DNA of 64,000 bases from Neoechinorhynchus agilis (Eukaryota > Acanthocephala), in the NCBI GenBank assembly GCA_051530055.1, contig CM121342.1:14942001-15006000 (forward strand), given 5' to 3'. The notes beneath the pieces were generated by a model, which did no database searches, was not told where the DNA came from, and saw only the letters and a list, made by a program, of their open reading frames with translations. Below are positions 1 through 9,621 of the stretch, in pieces (position 1 is the first letter of the stretch; each line of letters begins with the position of its first letter). Made by a program: the position numbers and the translations under genes.

Positions 1-903
1 TATGAATTCTCCCTTCGTTCAATTGATACATCGAGAAACGAAAAATATCCTCGTTCTTCAATGTCCATTGTCCACTGTATGTGTTCGTCCTTACCATTCA
101 GCTGATTGTGAAGCTCCTCAGGAGACAGGACAGAAGAGTCTAGCAATATGAAGGTATCGTCCACATATCTAACCCAGAATGCGATCCCAGGGATGGCCTT
201 TAGGAAATCAGATTCCCATTGCCTCATATATAACTCAGCTAAGATAGGAGCTAGAGGACTTCCCATTGCCAAGCCATCTTTTTGGTCATAGTCGCATCCC
301 TCGAATCGAAAATTGGAAAATCTGGTACAGAACTGTAAAAGTTTTTTCCAATCAGTTTTAGTAAGTTTCCATTCATTGTTAAGTACAAGCAAAGGAATAG
401 CTAGATTGATCGCACGATTCACAGGAATTTTTGTGAAGAGGGACGTAACATCAGCAGAAACCATTGTGTAAGTAGAACCCCAATTAGAGCGAAGTCTTGA
501 TATGAAATCCTTACCATTATCAATAGTATTATCGGAAGATATTATTATACTACGTAGCATATCTGCTATTTTTCGGGACATATCAGTACAGAATGTCGAG
601 TGGGCAGCCACTATAGGTCGAAACTTAATAGGGTTTTTGTGTACCTTGGCGAGAAGGTATAGTCTGGGCGTTTTTGCATCAGTAGAGCGAAGTGCTTTAT
701 AATCATCAGGAGGAAGCTTCCCTTGATTTTTCAATCTCAAAATAAATGAGTTGAATTCCCTTTCACGACTTTTTGTTGGGCATGTACTGAGCTGCTCAAA
801 CTCATTATCGTTGAGGATTTCAAAGCCTGCTTCTCGTGAATACTGGACATCATATCGATTTTGATAACACACAAGTGTTATTACGAAGTAACGATCGATT
901 CAG
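1..903 (-). mobile_element. Penelope-like element, reverse transcriptase part, open and running off the left edge
   Basis: The minus strand is open for about 300 codons from near 903 to the window edge. In order it shows the PLE-type pre-palm segment (PRLYLLAKVHKNPIKFRPIV near 640-580), a TSLFTKIPV segment, DGLAMGSPLAPILAEL (motif B-like, near 280-230) and RYVDDTF (catalytic YVDD, near 160). Spacing and motifs are those of Penelope-like reverse transcriptases, which copy element RNA in the nucleus. No stop or frameshift was seen in the stretch I translated, so this is one of the better preserved coding pieces here. The 3' part, where a GIY-YIG domain would be expected, lies outside the window. 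Element ends are not visible. Identification is confident; whether it is a complete element is unknown. Confidence 0.88.
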
Positions 904-907
904 TCGT

Positions 908-1012
908 GTGGTCATGGAAGCTGTGTATATCCAGTCGTCATCCATTTTTGACGGAAACAAGCCGGATTACAGATTGAAGCTTCGGATTCCACCCGATAAG
1001 ATCAACGTGTGA
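908..1012 (+). other. Short open stretch of unknown origin
   Basis: About 33 codons are open on the plus strand, ending in two consecutive stops (TGA TAG), with a charged C-terminus (RLKLRIPPDK). It lies against the 5' end of the minus-strand PLE. It may be the tail of a truncated element or exon; I do not recognise it. Confidence 0.2.
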
Positions 1013-1102
1013 TAGTTTTTGACATTCCCTGCCTCTCTTTTTTAGAATTGCTGAAGAAGATCCTAGTTTGGATCGAAATATTCAATTCAATAAATTAATT
1101 CT

Positions 1103-1645
1103 TTACTTCAAATTCCCATATCTCAAACATTGGAAAATGGCTTGTTGCAACAATAGCTCGTACAGCCAAATATTTTTATCAGAGAATCGGCGATTCAGAA
1201 AGAGAATGCTGAATCCTCGAGGCAATGGAGCATAAAGATGTTTCGCCATTCCCATCAGAACTTTGAGCATTCGAAGTTGTAATCGATTGATGTTTTTAAG
1301 ATTACTAAGCGCTGCTCGGTTGTTCAGCCGCATGTTTTATCTATTGATGATTGTTTGATTGACAATCCGACTGGACCAATCTGTACATCACCGGCGTACG
1401 TAATGGACCGTGTGTGAAACTGCTCATCCCTTTCAACTCTCGAGCCGATATCACTTTTCGAAGAGCAGCATTCAACTTCTTGCGCTGTTGCTCATGTTCG
1501 TCTTTTGTCGCCATTGTATATGTATCAGTGTGACCCAATAACGTCCCCATCATCGCACTTTCCACGCTGCTTTCCATCGCCACGAGATCACCTCCCTTAT
1601 CGCTCACTGTTATCCTCATCTCCTTCTTTTGCACTTTCTCTTTCA
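1103..1645 (-). mobile_element. PLE 5' coding fragment, head-to-head with the next element
   Basis: The minus strand encodes a segment with VSDKGGDLVAMESS, the 'ADKGG' signature near the N-terminus of PLE reverse transcriptases, followed by about 60 residues ending in a stop near 1341. A further open stretch (1103-1333) in the same direction is not recognisable. The fragment abuts, in opposite orientation, the plus-strand PLE starting near 1650. About 35 bp at 1336-1373 recur in inverted orientation at 2981-3018, tying the two pieces together as an inverted arrangement of one family. Confidence 0.6.
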
Positions 1646-2965
1646 GAGACCTCAGTGCTCGTCATTCACTCAACGGAAGAGTGCAACCTTTTTCGTTATC
1701 GAAACCAGCTATATAAGCAAGTTCGTGGTCTCGCAATGGGAAATAGTTTGGCTCCGGTATTGGCCATCCTCTACCTCGATGACCTGGAAAGACTGCACAT
1801 CTATCCACATTTAGCGTCGAGTCAAGTTTACTTCCGCTATGTGGACGATGTGTTGCTGACCTTCACCGAGGATGATGAGGTCGATACCATTGAGTCACTA
1901 TTAAATTCAATGGACTCGAATAGGAGGATTCAAGTTACAAGAGACCAACCTTCGGACTACCTGCCATTCCTCAATCTCCGCTTCAAATCCGACGATGTGT
2001 CCAACTTCAATTGGTATCGAAAGCCATGCAGGAAGTCGATTGTGATGCACCGAGATTCTCACCATCCTTGGGCGATGAAAGCGGCGATATACGCTGGTAT
2101 GCATAAATCGGCAACCACCTGCTCATCGTCGTGGGACGCGAAGCGTGGAGCGGTGGAAGCAGTAAATAAGATCTTCGCGGACAACGGATATTCGACAGAG
2201 GAGATCGAAGGATTCCAGCGAGAAGTGGACCCATGAGTGAACGAAAGGACGATAGGCCGATCCTACGAATTCCGTACGTGAGTGAAATGTTCACGAAGAG
2301 AGTCAAAGTACTGCTCAGGCAAGAGGGATTCAATGTGCGTATTGTGCACAAAGGGTGTAGAACGCTGCGGAGGATGCTGACGAGAACGAGGCATCATGAG
2401 GATCATCAGGAATGCCCTCGGTCGTGCCTAATGTGCAGATACGCAGCAGGTGCGAGGATGGACGAGGAGCGTCAGCAAGCCATTGATCGTGACTGGAAGA
2501 TGTGCGATCAGAGCAGTGTGGTCTACGAGATCCGGTGTGAACGGTGTCGGATTGACCGTGGCCACTTGGTCACGTACGTGGGAAAAACAGAAAGGCCACT
2601 TCGCCAAAGAGTGGCCGAGCATGTACGAAACTCGTTGAACCCAAGTGCGCAATCGTATGTGACGACACCGTGGGCGAAACATTAATCGCGAGTCCACCCG
2701 GATGGAACAGTTCAGCTGTCCACGCGCATAATGTACAAAGCGCAGGATCCCGTCGAACTGTCGATAGCGGAAGCGCTGATCATATCCCGAGAGACCCGGG
2801 ATCGTGAGGACTCTAGCGGGCATCGATCGGTCGCTAGGACACTCATTAACCAGAAGGATGAGTTGTCTGCCGTCATGAATCTCATGTGAAACTCCACTCC
2901 ACTTCACTCGCATTGTAGATTACACCCTGAAGAAGCCGTTGGACGGCGAAAGCTAGGTTTTTCAA
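1646..2965 (+). mobile_element. Penelope-like element: reverse transcriptase palm plus GIY-YIG endonuclease
   Basis: Two adjoining reading frames make the 3' half of a PLE. The first (to 2236) carries LYKQVRGLAMGNSLAPVLA (motif B-like), FRYVDDVLLTF (catalytic YVDD) and a YRKPCRKS segment. The second (2233-2685) carries a Cys-rich run (CRTLRR, CPRSCLMC) followed by VVYEIRCERC...LVTYVGKTERPLRQRVAEH, a GIY-YIG nuclease with its usual Cys pair. The ATG of the second frame overlaps the end of the first (ATGA-type), so the two were probably one ORF before a frameshift. The part upstream of motif B is missing on this strand. A hammerhead-like module follows at 2922-2960. Identification is firm; activity is unlikely without the N-terminal half. 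Confidence 0.88.
2922..2960 (+). ncRNA. Hammerhead-ribozyme-like module downstream of a PLE
   Basis: CTGAAGA at 2927-2933, one extra A, stem II GCCG/CGGC (2935-2938 with 2944-2947, loop TTGGA), GAA at 2948-2950, the self-complementary tetramer AGCT, then A as the putative cleavage base. Flanking ACC and GGT can form stem I. PLEs are known to encode type I hammerheads with minimal helix III; assignment here is by eye only. Confidence 0.6.
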
Positions 2966-3039
2966 TAAAATCTCTCTCTTTCAGTCGGATTGTCAATCAA
3001 ACAATCATCAATAGATTGATGTTTTGATATCAATAACCA

Positions 3040-3245
3040 AGGATGTTTCTCATTACATTAAACAATTTGACGCGACTGAATTAAAGGGTTTACTGTTAAA
3101 ATAGAAAAAAGCAGTGGCATTGCCACGTTGGATCGCCATGCTGATTCGCTGCATCAATAAGCTGCTGGAGCGCATGTCGCCGGTGGCATATTTCAGCATA
3201 GATTTCGATTGGATAATATCTAATAATTTTGAGCGAATCAACGTC
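3040..3245 (-). mobile_element. RLE-type non-LTR element, C-terminal tail fragment
   Basis: The minus strand encodes KYATGDMRSSSLLMQRISMAIQ and continues RGNA, nearly identical to the end of the plus-strand RLE element at 48.8-50.9 kb (HATGDMRSSSFLLQRISAAIQ). Only the last 50-60 codons remain. It sits directly downstream of the larger element at 3.3-4.9 kb and is a different subfamily member, so this is a second insertion. Confidence 0.75.
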
Positions 3246-3297
3246 GTAGAAGTTAAACATTCAAATAGTTAATACCAAACTTTTTTTCCGTAATCCG

Positions 3298-4900
3298 TCA
3301 TTCCGCGCCACTCCATTGGGCCGTTGTTATCACGCTTGCCGTGTTGCCCCGTTGAATAGCCACACTCAAGCGTTGGATGAGGTAGTTCCTTTGTCTGTGA
3401 TCTCCGCTGGCTTTTATGAGTAGTCGGCCTATCTCCGTGCAAAATTTCTTTGCCGAAACTCCAAATGCCCCATTTGTCTCCACACCGAAAGGAAAGAATA
3501 GGTGAGTCTTTTCCAGCTCAGCGTATTTCGCTGTCTTCCTCCTTTCGGCCGCCGTCGCAGCTCCTCCCGGTCCTGATATTGCATCACTTCGGTTGGAGGG
3601 TGCTAACGAATCGACGCATGTGGCGTCCCAGATAAGGCATTTTCCCTCTTTCCACGGGAATATGGTCATCCCATCGGGACGTTTGCCATCTGAGCGACAC
3701 AGGTGGTTCGGCTCTAATAGGGTCGGGACATTTAATGAGTGGAGCGTCCTGCTAATAATGTTGTTTAACTCCGCGTGTCTCGCCAATCGACCACCAGATC
3801 GTTTACAAAGAAGGCAATGTCTACCTGACTGGTCAACTGCTGAACCACATCGACATTTGTGGGGTATGAGTAGAGGTATGCCAAGCCTCAACCCGATAAC
3901 CACCCTCACCGACTCGTCGTCAAGGTGTGTGCCTAAAGGTCTGATTGGCAGCGCATTTAACCAAGCGCCAGACTCCTTAGAAGAGCTCGCCACTAGCCGT
4001 GTTTGAGACACCGAATCGAGATGCCCTTTCAAGGAATTATAGGCTCTCTCTACGAGGGGTTTATCCCAAACAGGCTGTTTGTGGCCATTTTCTGGAACTT
4101 GATCAAGATCGGTCTTGATGAGCCACGAGGAAACTCCACGACGTTCGACATCATCCGTCGAGATATCGGTCTGCTGCAATATAACATTGGTTATATTTTT
4201 TGTTTTGGTGACCGATGCGAGGAAAGCTGGAAGTGCTAATTCGACTACGCTCCGAAGGCCCAATCCACCGTATTCTATAGGCAGTATTGCTTGTTGCCAT
4301 GCCTCATTTGAAAGCTGGGAGTTCGTGATGCGTTGTAGTTGTCTCCTCAGCATTGAATCAATCTGTCGAAGCTTATGTGAGTGCTCGAAGTATGGAGCCG
4401 CTCTTAACTTATACAGCATTTTTGGCATGCATAAACAATTCCTCAAAAGGAATAGGGCTTCATGAGAGCCAAGCTCACACGTTCGACTGCACAAACGTTC
4501 CAAATCAGGCAATACTTCATCGATTTCCCTCTCAACGTTCGAACTAAGGACACAGCTACCAAGAAGAGAGAAACGATCCGGTTCAATGAGTCGTATTCCC
4601 GGAGCGATATCAATAAAGAAGCTGTAAATTGCATCTCTATCCGATTTGTTTGCATTGATTAGCATTAGCTCACATTTCGACGAGTTCACAGTTAATCCAA
4701 TTTTCGATGTGGCGATGATCAGCCTCTTCAAATCATCTAGGACCACTGGCGGATCTCCACCAATTGTCGCGTCGTCTAGACACCACACGTTTAGTTTTGT
4801 GCTAATTCGCTTTTATAAAGTTCTTTTAAAATCGTTGCGGATATTTCTCTCGAAAGAATCTATTATGCCATCGGAAGTTGGAATGAACTTCATTTCGATC
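3298..4900 (-). mobile_element. RLE-type non-LTR retrotransposon: reverse transcriptase C-part, zinc finger and restriction-like endonuclease
   Basis: An open frame of 496 codons starts at the catalytic RT motif (WCLDDATIGGDPP, the YxDD box with Tyr replaced by Cys) and continues through the thumb (ILPIEYGGLGLRSV) to the C-terminal region. There a C-x-C...H-x3-C finger (CRCGSAVDQSGRHCLLC, about residues 313-329) is followed by RPDG...WDATCVD (about 368-392), the PD-(D/E)XK restriction-like endonuclease core, and QRLSVAIQRGNTASV at the end. Elements with this architecture (R2/R4/NeSL-like in the broad sense) nick target DNA and reverse-transcribe their RNA there. The N-terminal RT half and ORF start are missing. 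The clade was not assigned. Confidence 0.88.
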
Positions 4901-5082
4901 GAAAACAAATGAATCTATTGGCTATGTTTAAGTGTTTGTAACTTTTCATATAAAGAATGGCCGCTTCGTCGACTTTGGGATTTGATTAAATGATATGGAT
5001 TTCCATGTAGAAGCAACTGATAAATCGAAAATTTGTCTCAACAAATAACGAACTACTTTTGTGTATTTGTAGATTGCATAAA

Positions 5083-8000
5083 ATGGAGCCGATTTCATTG
5101 GTGGAAATAGAGGTGAGTGTTACGAATTTCGAACTAATAATGAACAATGGGATTATCAGCCGGTTGATCATGCATTTGATGTTATTGATTTTACAAATGT
5201 ATCTGATTTCGAAAGGTTCTCACATGGTTTTAAAAGTCAAACCCATGCTTTTGATTAGGTTAGTTGCTAAGCTTCAGGAAATTATATTGAACTGGTCATT
5301 GAACTGTAATGACGAAATTCAAGTCGAAATAACGAGCGTAACCAATATTTGTCTTTATTGGCTTTGTCACTTCTCATTCTGAATTCAGGACTTTTCATCC
5401 GGTGAATGGCACGAAAGGACTGAAGTTTTCACGTTTATGTCCAAAGAAATCACTGCCCAGCACTTCTTTTTGAAAAAATCATCTAATTGTATGGACCGAA
5501 GTGCGACCTATAACCACCGAGATTCGCTGGCGTCAACACTAAACCAGTTCAATGATTTTCCCCTGCATGCACCTCCATTGGCTCATTGGTTTGGTCTATG
5601 CGAGTTCATGATCATTACGTCGGACGATGCTGAACGGACAATGAGTGCTGTCTCCGTCGCTCTGCTCAACACGAAATGCGCGGTAGCCACATTTGTACAA
5701 ACCTATACGATGGTGGATTGTATGGCTGGAATGTGCTTGAACAATGGATTCCGTACTACGTTCAATATTCGTCATATTGGTCCCCAGACACACGAACCTC
5801 CTTCGTTTGCAGAATTAGCGAGGATATTCGAGCAAAAGTTGGTATGTATCGCTCTTATTTAAAGATGAGTTCAGCATTAGCTTAAAAAAAGGATGTTGCT
5901 CGCGATCCAAATGCTGTGTATACTGTAGCCAGTAGACTAAACTTTGAACGAGACAATCTTTCCGCTGATTGGTACTCATTGTATCCACTGGCAGCAGCTC
6001 TCGGCAAACAACCGAGTCGTTATGCTTCAGCATTAGTAAATGTCCCTTCAGTCAATGACGTTCTGACAAAAACTAAAAGTCATTCATTATTTCCTATTGG
6101 AATCTCTCGAGAATCTATAAAGTTAGTATACATGTCTTTAAAATTCATGTAATTTATACGTGTTCAATCTATACTGAGTAGGTCCATACGCTTGCAGATT
6201 AAAATGCCGTACTTTACAAACCACTACGACGTTGTGAGTGAAAACGTTAATCCTTCACAAGCTCAAGAATGGGTCATTTCAATTGAACGAAGCGCGAATT
6301 TACAGGAAAATCTTTGCTCTCGCATGTTTTTTAAAAAGCTGATTGAAATAATCAATAGCGATTACTCTAAAGGTATGTTTGAAAATAATTTGCTCGAAAA
6401 GGATGTAGCACAGTTTTATCGGTCAGGTTAACAATATTAAAGCATGCAGTGAGATATTTTAGTCGATAATTCGTACATGATCTTTGGGTCGCTTAAGAAG
6501 ATTTTATCTGTGGTCGAAATCGGTATTTTGATTAAAATGGGTGATAGTACTGCTAACTAGAAATTGTATTTAAAATAGTGACATTAAATTACCATTATCT
6601 TGTACATCTATTGATTCTAAAAATTGCTTGTGATGACTTTGTTTAAGAGATCGAAAATGTTGATGATTCATCGAAAAGGACATCCATTGCATCCTTGGCT
6701 ATGGATTATGGACAAACGGGTATCAGAGCCGTCTCAAACACAAGCTTTCATATTGTAAAAAGGTTCGCAAATAAAGTTGGACAAAAAGCTTGGAATTTTA
6801 TTTCAAAGAGACCCGCCTATTATGAAAGTGAAGTGGAATCTTTGGTAAATGTGAGTACTTCGGTTTAATTTCTCGTGCAGTAAACGGATTCATTTATTCT
6901 ATCAGTAATGAAAATTTTTTATATTATCTCTTAGTTTTGGTTATTAGGGAACACTTTTCTCACGACCATAATGTATTAAAGAATGTTCCTTTTTTATTTG
7001 CAAGAATCTAAAAAATCTTGAATTCTCGATCATATTTAATAATCTAAATTTTCTCATTCATCAAAGATAACATTTATATAATAGGGTTTATTCTCGATAC
7101 CAGTCAATTCGAAGTCACTGAACGGAACCGAATTTAAATCGGCACCGGCTAATTCGTTTTGCTACAATCTCGCGATACTGGTTACTCACTTATTAAACGA
7201 AGTCGATTTTGTCAGCCAAGCTTCTCAGCTCCTTACTATAATGTGCAATGCAATTCTAAATGGACTCGAATACTATATTGGCTCACAAACTGAGATATAT
7301 TCGTATGTATACTTTTTCAGTTCAATATAAAGCATCTGATAATCAACAGTGTAAAAGGAGAGCCAAGTGATCAATTCTGTTCGTTTTACCAATTACTTCA
7401 ATTGGCCAATTATTGCATTCGATCCTGGAATCGCCGTGATGAAGTGGGCATTAGTGAGATGCTGATGGACAAAGCCACAATATTTGACAGCATTCACGGC
7501 GAAGCTAGTGGTCGAGCGAACAAGTTCGGCGATGAAAAATCGACTTTTGATGGAGCTCAATTGTATATCCCGAAACTAAAGGTTAGAAACATAAAGTCAT
7601 TATTTCTAATTATGAAGATTTAATTTCCATTTAATTGCATGCGACGCGTGAATACTTACCTGGCAAGCTTATTCATGCGAACTACATTGGACTCGTTCGA
7701 TTTAGGATTCATCGATTATTACTCCGGATATACACCAAATTCTATTATCATCTAATTTCGAATCGGATTCCTTATTTGTTGAAATCCTGAAGTCGGACAT
7801 GGAAGCGTTTAAAGCAGCGAATCCGTGGTCGTCGATATACGATTTTATACGATGGTATTCACCTCGCGACGCATTTCTGAATCAAGATGGATATTGGGAG
7901 TTGAGTGAGCGCATGAGTACTCCAGGGAACATTTGGGAAACTACGTGGGATGACGCTGATGCAGTGAGTGCAGAAGAGCAATCTAGATTTCTGGATTTCC

Positions 8001-9050
8001 TTCAAGGACCGAATACTGTAGGAATCGTTAAATCTTATCACTCAACGAATCCCAATTCTTTTTAGCTTGCCAATATATTCAAAGTTATCACACCTGCAAA
8101 TTTGCTGGCGTTTCTTCTTCCTGTCTGCATCCAACTGTGGTGCCAACAAATAGAAACAGAAGGTTTTTAAAAAGGTCCCTTTTCTATCTAACACAAATAA
8201 GCGTAGCGAATGAGTTCGGATTGGAAGTAGACGAGGATATATTCACCGAAGCAAAAATGTTTAGTATTCTTTGACTTTCAAAGTTATCTTTTCACATCAA
8301 CGTTATTGCAAGCTACTTTTTAACACTTTTGTCTTATTTTGTATCAATAATTCCGATGACGCCGACTTTTACTGCGCAAACCATTAAAATTATAGAGAAA
8401 GTAAAAGCTAAAATCGTGCGAATGCATTAATTCTGAGAGCAATATTTCTGCAATTTCGAATGGCTTTGAAAGTCAAAGAGCAAACAGGCGTTTGGATTTG
8501 ATAAGCTCTCAACCGATATAACCGAAAAATTGGTTCGTTAGTACAATTATGTTGCAGATTTTCAAACACTTCATCTAGGAACATTTACGTGATCGAGTAG
8601 GTAGCATTGAAGTCGACGTTGCAGTTTTACGAGACATTTACCACAACTTAAAACTAGATGTAGATTTTTGTATAAAATGAGTAAAGAATTCAATCTTAAA
8701 ATTTTTAGAGAAAAAGTAAACCCCATAGAGAGTTTGCTAAAAATCTAGCTAAAGATGGAAGCGTGAATTTGTCCAAGGAAATGCACGAGGATTTAATGGA
8801 GAATCACGTGAAGAGAGCGTTTTATAGCGAGCAAGAGGTATTCGTACGAGTTCGAATTCGATTAAAATAATCAAATCTCATTTTGAACAAGAATGCTTGG
8901 ATGGGACCTCAGTATCGCGAATATATATTTCGATCAAATCTATCTCGCCCAAAGTCACAATCAAGGTCATCACCTCAACGGATGTACTGCCTCATTTCAC
9001 AGACGGAACTACGATTATGTGGAGCTTTCACAAGTGATAACCAATGCTGA
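5083..9050 (+). CDS. RAB3GAP1: Rab3 GTPase-activating protein catalytic subunit (RAB3GAP1 orthologue)
   Basis: A multi-exon gene; ATG at 5083 (exon 1 5083-5112, ten codons, donor GTGAGT). Conserved blocks appear in family order: DFTNVSDFERF, SSGEWHE, FPLHAPPLAHWFGLCEF (exon near 5390-5840), a middle section through 5887-7590, the catalytic block MEAFKAANPWSSIYDFIRWY followed by SPRD (near 7800-7865; the Arg of this motif corresponds to the arginine-finger region of human RAB3GAP1), a helical block near 8068-8165, and the C-terminal block SPQRMYCLISQTELRLCGAF with TGA at 9048-9050. With RAB3GAP2 the human protein activates GTP hydrolysis on Rab3 and promotes exchange on Rab18 in vesicle traffic and ER/autophagy. 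Introns examined are GT-AG and mostly 40-60 nt; exon 2 probably ends near 5230 with a tiny intron. Some middle exon limits are unresolved. Convergent with the V-ATPase gene. Confidence 0.9.
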
Positions 9051-9621
9051 GAGAGATTCTATATAAATAGAAGTTGAAACATTTTTGATGTTACATGAAA
9101 AGGTGATTAATCGGCAAATCATTTCCCAAAAAAGTCAACAGTTATCATCTTGTACATTTTAGTCTTAGTTTTTAAGGTCAATAGACCAAGGAAATTCTTT
9201 AAGGAATTGAAACAAACCTATTCAAACTATAACTTCGGTTTACACCGCAATATGAATCGCAGACGACACATTTCGTCAACCTGGGGTTTTAATAAAAATT
9301 CCACTTGATATTTTTATAATGAGTGATGCCCACATTATCAGAAAAAAGCTCTTATAAATTTGCCGTGGTTCGTAAAACATGTAGAATGCAAATACAGTAG
9401 ACCGATCGTGGTTGGTTCACGAAACGAAAAACGTAAAAGACTCACTCTGGTAGCCCGAAGGAAGATTTAACCTGCGAAACTCTTACTGACATTTCAGATG
9501 TTCTATAGTGTGGCTCTTTTACAACGTATCTACGTTCATAAACTCGGACATAAGTTTATATTCGAAAATATTGATTTGAGACGAAAACAAGAATGAAACT
9601 GCTTAGACAAAGTCACTTTTA
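9051..9621. other. Intergenic region between convergent genes
   Basis: AT-rich spacer between the stop of RAB3GAP1 and the stop of V-ATPase B. It must hold both 3' UTRs; I see no coding exon, repeat or RNA gene. Confidence 0.5.

Noticed and set aside
1505-1645. N-terminal 45 residues of the open frame ending at 2236 as part of the PLE protein
   Set aside because: They are the antisense of the opposite-strand PLE fragment; RT homology begins only after about 1650.
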